A DNA stretch of 64,000 bases from Aricia agestis (taxonomy: Eukaryota > Arthropoda > Insecta > Lepidoptera > Lycaenidae): positions 5,431,501-5,495,500 of the forward strand of contig NC_056410.1 in the NCBI RefSeq assembly GCF_905147365.1, in the 5' to 3' direction. A program made the translations under genes and the position numbers. Shown in pieces: positions 21,080 to 31,799 of this stretch. Numbering within the stretch: position 1 is the first letter of the stretch; every line of letters starts with the position of its first letter. The notes beneath the pieces were generated by a model, which saw only the letters and a list, made by a program, of their open reading frames with translations, had not been told where the DNA came from and made no database searches.

Positions 21080-24000
21080 AAGGCCTCGGCCTTTAGGAAG
21101 CAGGTGTCTGGTCCACTTGCATTTGGGAAAACACTTTTACAACAAACCACTTAGGAAAAGTGACACAAGTCGAAAAAGAAAAATGCCAAAGTTACTATGA
21201 TATTCGGTCTCTACAAATGTGAATTTGATGGCTCTTTAATTGCTTTTCCCTGGGAATTGAACTTTTACGATTCCCAAAAAGGCATACTTTGTAGCTATAA
21301 ATATCATTCATTGCAAATATGGAATGTACAAAATATAAAATACATTACATATTTGTAATAATTACTTTACACACTCCAAACAATGAAATTATTACATAAA
21401 TAATGTTGTAAACACACTTGGCAGGAAATTACTTTCTAAATTCATTGCCCCATTGCATACATAACGTGTAATTTCGTATTACTTTGGAATATACAAAAAG
21501 TGATGATATCTATCATCCTTAGATTAGTGTCAAGGGGCACTGATGCTTGACCATTAATACTGCAGTAATAATATGAAATAAATCACATGTACAATATAAT
21601 ATAAGGTAGATAATGTCACTTAAATTATTATTCAGAAGTTGGGTTTTTGGAGAGCTATTTACTTTAAGTAAGATTAAGCAAATGTGAAAAGGTAGGCAGT
21701 GCTTAAAAAATGTTATTTGCATTTTATGAGCAGCAAATTTTCGTTTAACTCTTTGAAGAAAATAAAACTAAAAAAATTAAGACATGGTCAAATCAGTCGC
21801 CACATAACGCGTTTCTTCGCCATGTTATTATAAATCTTCTTTTTTTATTCAATTTCGATGTTCCGCTTCATTTGTTTAATAGCTACGTAATATCATGTCT
21901 TATTGAATTTTCACCGATAATTCGGCTCCGCAACACTTTCACAATTATTTATAACTTTAGCAGCATTTAAGTTGATATGAAAGTATAAAACAAATCGATG
22001 GTAAAAGTCGTTCGATAGGGAGCTTTCTAATTATTTTGTACTCGACCCACTTAAGCTACTCAAAGCTCATAAAAAGCTTATAAAAAGCTTTGGATTACAC
22101 CGAGTCGTGACGACAGTATCATGGTGAACTATCAAATGTTTGTCCTTTTCTCTCATTAATCTCAATTTCTCCTGTCATGTCTCCGGCATGATATAAAAGA
22201 TTAACTTAAAACTAAACCCGGTTATTCGTTGTAGTTAGCGAGATTTAATAAATGGCTTAGCTGGACTTGTAAGTAAGGTTGCTAGGAAAAAGATGTAACT
22301 AAGTAGGTATAAAGGAGAAGGTTTTCCATCGTAAAATATCGCCGAAAGAATATAGTTAGCGACAAAGCCAGCGATATGGTTAATCCCTGATTTTGACTAT
22401 AAGTATTACAATTAGTGCTTTTTAAGCGCCGAATATCGGTCAGCCTATTCCTAGATCTTTTATTTGTCTGAGGCGGTTTGAGGTTTAGCGGTCACCTAAG
22501 TAATACACGACAGTCCTTAGCCACTAGCCAGTTTTGACTCAGTCTGATAAGTGTGTTAAAACTGTCGAAGAGATTGAGTCAGATGTGTCGCGACTCGCGG
22601 GGCAGTTTTTCTATATGAGATGTTTTCATAGTGGCCGCAACTTTATGTACTCTTGTCTCTCCTCTAACAACTGTTTTGTCGTACGTGAGCGAGAAGCCTG
22701 AATAGAAGCCATAACCGCGATCATTATCGGTCTGTGTGAAGCGTGCCTAAAAGCTTTATACAAAGCGATAGGAAAGCAGGGCGGCCATAACGATTTATCG
22801 CGGTCTCTTATCACTTGCTCTATTTACCGTTCTATAGGCTATATTTCTTACCTTTTTCATATTATATAAATGACAAAATAAAAATTGATGCGCAATATGC
22901 CCGCTATAAGAGCGTGGCTTTGCTTTCCATGATTCTGTTACGATTTTAAAAGTGAAGACTGAAGATTATGTCTAAAGCTGGTCATTACAGAACTTCTTCG
23001 GTACCTAAAGTTATTCTTAGATACCTTTAATAAAAGGTCCGAACGGCGAATCAGAGCACAAAATTTTATTTCAAACGTCATGTTTGCAATTCTGTGCCCA
23101 GTCTCGTCATCTTATAGTATGTGCCAGGTGGTGCCAATTTTGTCATAATAACATTTTTCGGTTTGTCCATAATCTGAGCAATATGCTTCCACATTGTCCG
23201 TCTACTTAATTCCCCCCATACAGGGCAGAGGGAATGACCCCAAATCAATGGCTGCCAAGCAACCCGGTGCCAACAATGACGCGGTCCGGCACAAGCTCAC
23301 ACCGTGCCGTAATTCACCACGCACAGGTGTTAGAAGTTTGACAGGTTGTATTTTTATTTAAAACAATAGGCAAACAAACAAAAATCATAAATCCTAGGGT
23401 TAACAAAAATGGCTACATTTAAGGGTACACTAACGATTCGAAGGTATCCAGATTCATATAAAATACTATTAATTCGTCAATGATATTATTCATGAGAAAG
23501 TAAAGCAATGAAAAAGTATTTTAAATAATCCAATATTTATTTTCTTAAAATGTTGAATAATAGCAGTAAGGAGTAAAATCATAAAGTATCTGTATTGAAT
23601 AGAAAAACACTGGAACCTAACTGTGAAATAAATGAACCAGTAAAGTTGAATTGAATTGTGCAATAGTCATTAGGACTTCCAGCTACTGCTAATTGAATAG
23701 ATTTACTTTTCATTATCTGTGCATTTTCCGAGCGGGACTCGCTGTAGGTAATACACAGGCTGGTTAGTATGCTATCTGTATCTCGTCATTAGTTCTATTA
23801 GAAGCCTTTAGTATTAAACTCAGAACTTTAACAGAGTTGAGTGTAGGACGTAAACTTTGTATGTGGAGTACTTTGGTCTGGAATTGGAATTGCAAGTTTG
23901 GAGCCTCGAAATTTAGGTTTCAAACGTAGAACCTCCTTCTGCTTTGGGAAATTGGTTAATTAAAAAAAAATATAATCCACAGTTAAAAATTAAAATCCTG

Positions 24001-24140
24001 GCATGACTACACACCTATTCGATATCACTACTGAGTGAGCTACTCTCTCCGTCTAACGATTTTCGATCAGGTCAAGTCTTCAGTTGCGAGTTTAACATTT
24101 TTTATGTATCCCAAAAAATTGCACAACGCCGCTAAAATAT
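21080..24140. other. Unassigned 3-kb stretch
   Basis: AT-rich with a somewhat less biased zone at 22430-22820. No exon with both splice signals and an open frame, no repeat boundary and no RNA gene was found. Short ORFs at 21519 and 22626 (minus) have no motifs. Confidence 0.4.
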
Positions 24141-24142
24141 GA

Positions 24143-24267
24143 CGGCCTTACCACAAAAAACTAAAGATCTGTCGAACAGTTGTTTTGAGACCATTTTGTA
24201 CTGAATTTTTCTCTAATCAACTTTTTCTCTGTTCAACAAGTGTTTAAATCTTTTGTAGTAAGACCGT
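24143..24267. mobile_element. Short MITE with GGYCTTACYACAAAA ends
   Basis: Left CGGCCTTACCACAAAAAAC and right (reverse complement) CGGTCTTACTACAAAAGAT form an imperfect inverted repeat that continues through AGATCTGTCGAACAG / AACACTTGTTGAACAG. About 125 bp, non-coding. Confidence 0.6.
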
Positions 24268-24496
24268 GGGTATTCACTTGGACGGGAGTTATATTATAAC
24301 CCAAGAATCATCAAAACTTTCAAAAAAAGCTAAAAGTTTTCTTGTATGACCCTTATAGATGTAAGAACGATCAGCAACTATGGAATTTCAGTCGTCCTTT
24401 AGGAGGTAGGTATCCATATCTGAAGTTCTACCAAAACTTAATTATTTACTAACTTATTTTCTTCAGGATAACTGTAGGAATCTCCACATCCACTGA

Positions 24497-24566
24497 CATT
24501 TTTGACACTTAATGCTTCCCACTGCCAGATGGGGTGTCTGGCAGTGGGTAGCAAGTGTCAAAAATG
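24497..24566. repeat. 70-nt hairpin
   Basis: CATTTTTGACACTT and CCCACTGCCAGA pair with TCTGGCAGTGGG and AAGTGTCAAAAATG, with a small bulge between the two stem blocks. The adjacent 65-codon ORF is not a supported gene. Confidence 0.65.
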
Positions 24567-24569
24567 GGC

Positions 24570-25060
24570 CTAAAGGCTTTGAGGTGGTGGTTCTTGGGTT
24601 ATCAGAACGTATATGATTCAAGGGGTGCTCCGTGCTTACCGAAGGACTGCCTTATAAGGCCTAAATATGCTAACGGCCAAAGTTGTAACATTCGTGACGG
24701 TCTAACAATGCACACCATAATCATAAGCGGTTGCGGTCTTTGTCAACTATAATTGGTACCGAATATTAATTCCGACGATCGACTAATTAATGCGCTGATT
24801 GCATTCATATGTTATTTTAATTATTTATACAATTAAATTTATTACTCATAGCACACTCGTTACCGACTGATTTATTTACATGATATAATTGCGTATGAAA
24901 TAATTAAACTATAATATTTTTCTAGTTTATTCCCATGTTATCTGCATTGATAGGAGCGTGGGTATTATTACTGTGTTAGTTTATAATTACATATTTAAAA
25001 AGATGTATTAAATCTCTCTTATTAGCATGCGCTGTATAACGCTTACCAGCGCCGTCGAAT
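24570..25060. other. AT-rich sequence, no gene seen
   Basis: No repeat edge or exon is recognisable. Confidence 0.4.
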
Positions 25061-25062
25061 CA

Positions 25063-25232
25063 GGGGCTGTACCACGAAACAGTAGGCCTACTACGAAAAA
25101 GTTTTGAGACTCAAACAATTGGACGAGAATGCCGCGTCCTACACTAACAACGCCATTTCACATTTGGTAGAGTAGGACGCGACATTCTCGTACGATTGTT
25201 TGAGTCTCAAAACGGTTTCGTGGTACGGCCCC
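25063..25232. mobile_element. Foldback MITE, unit 1
   Basis: The left end GGGGCTGTACCACGAAAC and, inverted, GGGGCCGTACCACGAAACCG bound the unit. The interior arms GTTTTGAGACTCAAACAATT / GATTGTTTGAGTCTCAAAAC and GACGAGAATGCCGCGTCCTA / TAGGACGCGACATTCTCG pair closely. The left arm carries an extra palindromic AGTAGGCCTACT next to its end. Confidence 0.75.
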
Positions 25233-25449
25233 TGTTTTGAGACTCAAACAATCGTACGAGAATGTTGCGTTCTAACTTCTACTGTACTACTTGATTCAGT
25301 AGGCCTACTACGAAACCGTTTTGAGACTCAAACAATCGGACGAGAATGTCGCATCCTGCTCTAACAACATCATTTCACGTTTGTTAGAGTAGGATGCGGC
25401 ATTCTCGTTCGATTGTTTGAGTCTCAAAACGGTTTCGTGGTACCAGCCC
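25233..25449. mobile_element. Foldback MITE, unit 2 and half unit
   Basis: 25233-25295 repeats one arm (TTTTGAGACTCAAACAATCG..TACGAGAATG). 25296-25449 is a second full foldback that again begins AGTAGGCCTACTACGAAACC and ends GGTTTCGTGGTACCAGCCC. Units 1 and 2 are directly adjacent. Confidence 0.7.
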
Positions 25450-26065
25450 AGGTGTACACTATACACACACATGCTCCCTATATCAACCACGTTTTCAGAC
25501 GATTCGTTACTTCCTTGTGTGTGTAAATTTTTAAAGGCTGAAGCAGAAAGCTTTAACAGCTTGCAGAAGCTTTAACAGCTTTGACAGCATATAGAATCTC
25601 AACCAAATAGCCATAATCCACTTAACAAAATATAATAGGTTAGAGTTCCAAAGATGCACTTTTGGAGTATTGTCCGGTCAATGCTTATTCTATAAAGTTG
25701 AGAAGTCTTATTCTAAACCTCAAGCAAATTCTCCTGTTTCCCCATATTTGAAAGTATCGGCACTTATATTTTGTAACGGACATCGGTGTATGGAGTCTGT
25801 TGCTGAGACAAAGCGTTCTATTTTCGTGCGCGGCGGATGCGCGCGCGCAGCGTGTAGCGTCAGACGAAAAATTATCAGGTTATTGTATTTATTATTATTC
25901 TACTTATTGCCCGCAACTTCAATGTGACAAAATAATTTGTCTCCACCATAAATTATTCCGCAATAAAAATGACTCGTGATCTCTCTCTTTTTTTATTTAT
26001 TTCTTCATAATATACTTAAGTACCTACTTTATAGGTCGGTTCCACATTTTTAACGTGCAGAATTA
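25450..26065. other. Unassigned sequence
   Basis: An 85-codon ORF (25670-25927) includes GTGCGCGGCGGATGCGCGCG and has no recognised domain. No splice or repeat context supports a gene. Confidence 0.35.
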
Positions 26066-26225
26066 ATCCGTACTAATATTATTAGCTACTCAACAGATTT
26101 AGCTGAAAGGCATGGAGATACTTTGAGCCCGGGAAAGGACAAAGGATACTTTTTATCCCGGAAAAATGTACGGTTCCCGCGCGATAAAGGGATTTTGGCG
26201 CAAAGTTGAGGGCGTCATCTAGTAG
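26066..26225 (+). mobile_element. Lep1-like Helitron, copy 3 (internally deleted)
   Basis: CCGTACTAATATTATTAG joins directly to ACAGATTTAGCTGAAAGGCA, then GGAGATACTTTGAGCCCGGG, GGATACTTTTTATCCCGGAA and a 3' end GGGCGTCATCTAG followed by T. The GTGTGTCTGTCTG block present in other copies is missing. Confidence 0.7.
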
Positions 26226-26719
26226 ATTATGTCTATAGACAAAGAGATAGACTTAGACAGCCAGACAACATACTTCCGCATGAGTATGGATGGCTTAATG
26301 CTATATCAGTTTAAAAGGTCGTTGTTGCTGACCGTACTTTCCATATGTGCGTGTGAACGGGAGCCGCACAGACGCACAAATAAACAAACGAAACGGCGGC
26401 TTATTTAAATACGGCGGATGATTCCGCCGGAGGATTTTTATTTTTTTTTTAATTCCTCTGAAGCTGTTCAATAAGACGTCATATTGAAAGGATTGTTTTC
26501 ATTCAGAGCACAACAACCCCTCGTAGAATCTGCTGTCTGTGCGAGTGGAGCCACAAAGCACCGTTGCGTTGCGGAGTTGCGGTACAACGTTTTACAATAC
26601 ATGCTTTATAATTTATATGAACATTGATGCGTTGCTTTGTCGGACACTTTGTTTTGATGGGAAGACTGGCAGGAGATGAAGTAGAGAACTGAGAAGGCAG
26701 GAGAGCAGTAAAACAGAAA
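26226..26719. other. Moderately G+C-rich sequence, no gene seen
   Basis: Includes GGCGGATGATTCCGCC, a short GC hairpin near 26413. It lies about 2 kb upstream of the exon at 28461, but no TSS or promoter motif can be defended. Confidence 0.35.
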
Positions 26720-26897
26720 CTAAAGCCGGCCGTAAACGCTAGGTTGTGCTTGACAGGTTTGCCTGTGCAGTTACGCCTGTCAGGCAAAGAGGAGGCAAAA
26801 CCTGCACAGTTCTGTAACCAAGCTCCGGTTTACCTGAATAGTTGACCTCTTCAGGCAAACCTTTCAGGCACACCCTTGCGTGTATGGCCTGCTTTAG
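26720..26897. mobile_element. Foldback MITE with 46-bp inverted ends
   Basis: The left CTAAAGCCGGCCGTAAACGC and right (reverse complement) CTAAAGCAGGCCATACACGC continue as an inverted repeat through GTGC.TGA.AGGTTTGCCTG. Inside, GGCAAACC/CAGGCAAA and CTGTGCAG/CTGCACAG motifs recur in both orientations. Confidence 0.75.
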
Positions 26898-26899
26898 TT

Positions 26900-28460
26900 A
26901 ACGCGAAGCGCTTTCACCGTTTTGTATTATCGCATCGCGGACGTCACAGCAACGTAGATCTCATCTTGTAGCATACAATACTTTTTTCCGTTGCGATTTG
27001 CGACAACGCGACGCACGGCGCTGGAGCAATGTGGCGTCGCTCTACATCGGAGAATAAGTTTTAATTGTACCTATCTGACGGTGCAATTTAATGAAAATTC
27101 CAACATCGACTAATGGGTTTCATTGCTACGTCTAAATCTCTACAAAATGGCTGTATAAGAAAAACGTTCGCTGTACATTATTTAACAAGCTAAAAGCCGA
27201 GCTTTGTGAGGGCTCGCTTCGTCACACCTTGAGTCTTAACTGACTGATGATAACACATCTACTTATAAAAAACCATGAATGACTGATGATAACACAAATA
27301 CGTGATAGTTTTTCCGTAAATCTTTTCTGTGGTAAAGTGTAGCACAAAATGTAAAGGTTGTGGGATATACTGGGGCTCGCTTCGCTCGCCCTGATATATA
27401 TTTTTAAATCTCTACCTTTATATTAAAGGTTTTGAGTCACAATATTAAATACCAAAATTTGTATGAAATTTTGTAGCTTGTGTCGTGGCTTGGACCATAG
27501 GTTACCAATGATTAATGAATACATCAACTGTAATGTTTATAAAAGATAGACAAAAGGTAGACTCTAACTATTCGAAAAAAAATTGACCAAGATCTTGGGC
27601 ATCCCAGGTATAAAGAGCTCTTAGCAATGTCCGTCGCAGACGAATTTTCTTTGAGCATACTTAGTGTGTACGTGATAAATAGTAAATGAGGGATATTAGA
27701 GTAACCACACGTCCTTCAGACTGTCCTGTTTTGTTCAAATTGTCTCTTATTATTTTAATTATTTTGTGCTTCATTGTGACATGAAGTATGCATTCTAAAC
27801 GCAATTAAATAATTATTTCAAGAAATAATAAAATAATTAAACTTAAAAGCTGTCTTGCAAATATAACCTCCATAAAAAGTTGATTCATTCGTAAAATGTG
27901 ACGCTCAAATCAAATTTAAATTTAAACATTTTAAATTGCTCTGAGATGTCTTTTAAAATCTATTTACTTCGAGCGCATGGTGACCCTAACTGCTTAACTT
28001 TGTAATTTAAAAAAGCTAATTTGATGGACATCTTGTGAATATTTTAAAGTATTAAACTTTGTAAAAGCAAATGTAACTAATGGAATCTTCAAAATTTGCA
28101 TCCAAATAATATGATATACCTACTACAAAAAAAAAATTATGTCAACCTACCTTTAAAAACTTAAAGTGACTTTAAATTAATGAGAGTAATATTCAACTTT
28201 TATGCCCCAGAGAAACCCTGCCCTCGTTACGAACGATCTGCTTTAATACAATTTTGGACGCCACTCCAGGGCAATAAATAAAATCAAAGCCACAATAACA
28301 AAGTGATTTTTTTAGTCAAAATTAACATACCCCAAACGCACAATAGTTGCGTGCCTCATATAATATATCATTTTTTATATTTAGATATCTAATCGTATAA
28401 TCCTCAAAACACCTTGCTTCGAAATGAACCGAACCCTACAAAATGTGTTTTTTGTTCCAG
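26900..28460. other. Unassigned sequence before the exon
   Basis: GACTGATGATAACAC is repeated at about 27240 and 27281. GGGCTCGCTTCG occurs at about 27209 and 27373. These are probably an eroded repeat. No exon or promoter is evident. The last 40 bases are the pyrimidine-rich 3' splice region of the exon at 28461. Confidence 0.4.
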
Positions 28461-28666
28461 GTGTGAAAGAGAGAGTCGCAGTGACCGTGAGTGCGAGTGG
28501 GACAGACGAAACGAGTTTAATTTTTTTAAAATAGAAAAAAAGAGTGACCCAATCCCATCGGCTAGTGATGCCAGAGCTTAGAGTTTTGTGAGTTATCAAG
28601 TTTATAAACACAAGATGGCAGTATTTCCCGCGCTTTTCGGATTTTTTCTCCTCGCCGTCGTCAAAG
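28461..28666 (+). CDS. First coding exon of a secreted or membrane protein (partial gene)
   Basis: The exon is preceded by TGTGTTTTTTGTTCCAG, a good 3' splice site, and followed by AAAG|GTAAGT, a near-consensus donor at 28667. A 154-nt leader precedes ATG at 28615 (context CACAAGATGG, favourable in insects). The 17 complete codons read MAVFPALFGFFLLAVVK, a start followed by a hydrophobic run typical of a signal peptide. One base of the next codon remains, so the intron is phase 1, as is usual between signal-peptide and extracellular-domain exons. The codons are richer in G+C at third positions than the surroundings. A small upstream ORF is present. No next exon is recognisable in the following 35 kb, which implies a very long intron. 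The family cannot be named from 17 residues; long-intron cell-surface proteins (for example immunoglobulin-domain proteins) would fit but this is speculation. The exon might instead be a transcription start exon whose upstream AG is accidental. Confidence 0.65.
28568..28591 (+). promoter_or_regulatory. Upstream ORF in the exon leader
   Basis: ATG at 28568 opens a 7-codon frame (MPELRVL) ending in TGA at 28589-28591, 23 nt before the main ATG. It could lower initiation at the main start. Only its presence is shown. Confidence 0.4.
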
Positions 28667-29440
28667 GTAAGTTTATCTTTTATAATTGATACCCTAGTAA
28701 AAATAAAAATTCAAAGTTCACTGTCTTTTTCCGACATGTGACAATTTTATATGCCAGACAAAGAGGACCTTACAGTACCTATTATTAATTAATTATTGCT
28801 GTGTAAATACTTTTAATAGTAGGGAATAGCTTGTAAGATCGGATAATGACATTTCTGCACTTGAAGTAAAATAATAACTACAATATATTATGAGATTACT
28901 TTTACCGCAGTCCACAACAAGCGCGGAAATACAAGAGCAAGTTATTATTTTATGCCGGAAAGAAAACAAGTCTTGTTATAGCTTAGTTTTTATCTGGAAA
29001 CAATACCTAGGTAGTGTCTTAAACAAGTAGTTCTTCAATTCTGTTCAATTTAGTACCTACTTACTTGGTTTAGCAAAAAAAAACTATTAAATATTTAGAA
29101 ACGGTTTCCAGTCTTATAACGTAATTTTGCTTACATAACGTTTTTACAAAAGTATTGACTATTAAAATTGTTACATTCTATTGTCGTGATCAAACATTCA
29201 ATATAAATTCTTGTCTTTGTTATAAATACTAAAGTCTAGACTCTAGATCGAAGAGAACTCTTGTTTGTTGACAATTACAAAGTTTAAATTATTCAACTGA
29301 AATAATGTAAATGCATCAACTTACTCCCACATAGTCTTAGAACTCATCTTCAATTTGCATTAAATTATTCAAAAGAAGTCAAATTACGTTCGTTGTGAAT
29401 CTCGAGTTTATTCGAATTTGATCCGCAGGTATTCATCTAT
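28667..29440. other. Start of the putative long intron
   Basis: Opens with the GTAAGT donor. AT-rich, no repeat edges recognised. Confidence 0.5.
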
Positions 29441-29445
29441 TACTA

Positions 29446-29730
29446 GATGTCCCGCGCGGCTTCGCCCGCGTAAATTAGAAATTTTACAGAATCCGTAGGT
29501 ACATTTTCCCATAAAAAATATTTCCCCCGTTTTTCCCACATTTTCCTGAGTTTCTTCTGTCGTATTAGTCTTAGAGTAATAATATAATATAACCTTCTCG
29601 ATAAATGATGAGTCTTACTCGATAAATGATCTATCTAACACTGAGATAAGTTTTTAAATCGGACCTGTAGTTTCTGAGATTGACGCGTTCAAGCAAACAT
29701 ACTCTTCAGGTTTATAATATTAGGTAGATA
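29446..29730 (-). mobile_element. Helitron-like element
   Basis: On the minus strand the 3' end is ACGCGGGCGAAGCCGCGCGG then GACATCTAGT: a GC-rich hairpin and CTAG terminus. The 5' end is ACCTAATATTATAAACCTGA. The body shares ATCTATCTAACACTGA, TTTTTAAATCGGACC and GTTTCTGAGATTGACGCGTT with 13139-13622. Confidence 0.65.
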
Positions 29731-29792
29731 TAGATTTTTTTTAATTATCGCTTGACAAACTCGAGTCTCGATCTAAAAGACTATGATATAGT

Positions 29793-29818
29793 AGTGATGA
29801 TGATGATGATGATGATGA
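29793..29818. repeat. (GAT)n microsatellite
   Basis: About eight tandem GAT/ATG units. Nothing further can be said. Confidence 0.8.
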
Positions 29819-30119
29819 AGAATGTAATTTGCATAGTAGCATATGCTTTCTGTTCTTAAAACAACGCCGAAACTCCCAAACTTGTATCTATAAAGAATCA
29901 GGAATTCTCTCAGCACCTTCCGAACCACAGTATACCAGGTATATCTCGGTGCAAAATCTTACTTGTTGGTAGCATATGCTTAGAATACTTCTCACGAAAC
30001 CGAAGTCACCATATGTTTCCCTATAAGTTTTGAGGAGTTCCCTCGATTACTTATGGATCCTTCATCAGATCATCACTTTTCTGAATATAATACCAAATTG
30101 GGATGATACCCTATATACC

Positions 30120-30216
30120 AAAAGAAAAATTTTGAAAATCGGTTAACCAACGGCGGAGTAATCGTTGAATATAAGAAAACGAACATAACACCTCCCCCAT
30201 TTTGAAAGTCGGTTAA
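30120..30216 (+). repeat. Fragment of the GAAGTCGGTTAAAA repeat
   Basis: Phrases AAAATCGGTTAACCAACGGC, GGAGTAATCGTTGAA and CATTTTGAAAGTCGGTTAAA recur at 56365-56475 (AAAATCGGTTCATAAACGGC, GTTTGGAAGTCGGTTCAAA). This is a dispersed family whose class I cannot assign. Confidence 0.5.
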
Positions 30217-30429
30217 AATTGTAGCCTATGTGTTATTTATTTAATATTTTAATCAGCACATGAATTGAATAACAAAATTTTTTTCAAATTAATCGTAGCA
30301 CCATCTGTCAGGACAAACTAAAATTGAAATAGAATAATATTGAATGCGATGATAACGCCGTCCGCCGGATCTAATGTAAAACATTCCAAAATCAACAACT
30401 CCTTATAAATAAGAAATTAATTGAAAAAA

Positions 30430-30600
30430 CATTTTCCAGTAGACCAAACTGTAAATCTAAACCATTCTCGAATCTCCACGAACACACACAAAAAATTTCA
30501 TCAAAATTGGCCAAGATAAGATAAATCCGTTCAGCCGTTCTCGAGTTTTAGCGAGACTAACGAACAGCAATTGATTTTTATATATATATATATAGATTTA
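30430..30600 (-). mobile_element. Helitron-like 5' end, copy 1
   Basis: Ends with AACAGCAATTGATTTTTATA and a TA run, preceded by GTTCAGCCGTTCTCGAGTTT and TAGCGAGACTAACG. On the minus strand this is the TCTATATATATAAAAAT-type start known from lepidopteran Helitrons. The last roughly 80 bp is repeated almost exactly at 30952-31035. Confidence 0.6.
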
Positions 30601-30859
30601 TCTTTCGATTTCTATATAGTCTTATTAAAAAAATAATCGGACAGAGTAACAACTGAAGTTAGCTAAAATTGTGTTTATTTATGTACTATGTATTTTGAGA
30701 CTATGCAATTTTGTCGCGTTCGCGATTCACTTTCACTTTTGTTGAGTTTCAGAACGCGATATTAGGTCCTCCAACGCGCACGCGAATTTGAACTTTATGC
30801 AGCGGTAATAAATTACAAATTGACTCTCCATTTTATTTAGAAAACGTTTGTATGGGAAA

Positions 30860-31035
30860 TAGAAAAATGCTGTTTTGAGGATTTTCCCGGCAATTATTCG
30901 AATTTTTCTCACCTTTTAAACCTTCCCTAGACCTCCACGAATAATTCAAGACCAAGATAAGATAAATCCGTTCAGCCGTTCTCGAGTTTTAGCGAGACTA
31001 ACGAACAGCAATTGATTTTTATATATATAGATTTA
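30860..31035 (-). mobile_element. Helitron-like 5' end, copy 2
   Basis: Shares CCAAGATAAGATAAATCCGT and everything that follows with copy 1. The part before that differs (CCTTCCCTAGACCTCCACGA, AATAATTCAAG) and corresponds to the next segment of the same family. The (TA)n run is shorter than in copy 1. Confidence 0.6.
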
Positions 31036-31274
31036 AATCGTGGAATGTGACGGACAGATTACGTTTAACCTTTTGTATGTCGCTTTTGATCCGTCCTCCT
31101 TATGTTCCCTGTTGCTTTGAGATTTTGCTATGGCCGAAACCGCAATGCGAGTCAAAAATTATATTATAATATTTAATGATTAATTAAAAAAAGAAATTGC
31201 GACTAGACTCTCAAAATCCCAAAAAACATATTTTATCTATTTTATGTAGCCTGTTGTAGGTTATACATAATATA

Positions 31275-31791
31275 CAATGTGTCCCGACACCGATGTTGTC
31301 ATGATGTATGGCATATTTCATCGACAAATTGGCTCTCAAATTTGTCCTCTCTCTCACGGTTGTAAAATGGCCATTTTAGTTTTTCTCGGGCTTTCACACT
31401 AATCTGACCAATACTTGTCTCTCTCTCTTTCTCCTTCTCTACAATGAAGATGAAAACGGTCTCATTTGATAGCTAAACTTGTTGACTACTCTTACACGAA
31501 AAAATGTTGCGTATTTTTTAATTAATGGCTTTTGTGAAAAATCTAGTGCATTAAATATAGAGTAGGTTTTTATTTTAAATAAATTTCTTTACTTCTCTTC
31601 TTTAAGTCAGATAGTTTAGAAGTTATAACGATTTTATTGTAAAGTATTGGTCAGATTTGTATGAGAGCCAGAAAAAAATGTTTTCAAAGTTAGAGAAAAA
31701 AAATTGATAGCCAATTTGTCAATAAAATATGCCATACCTATTACCTACATTATGACATTAAAGGATCGGACACCGGTGTCGGGACACATTG
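31275..31791. mobile_element. 517-bp MITE with CAATGTGTCCCGACACC ends
   Basis: The left CAATGTGTCCCGACACCGAT and the reverse complement of the right, CAATGTGTCCCGACACCGGT, are followed by further pairing (TATGGCATATTTCATCGACA, AATTGGCT on the left and its diverged inverse on the right). The arms are therefore about 75-90 bp with gaps. TSD not resolved. Confidence 0.7.
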
Positions 31792-31799
31792 TTTAACAA

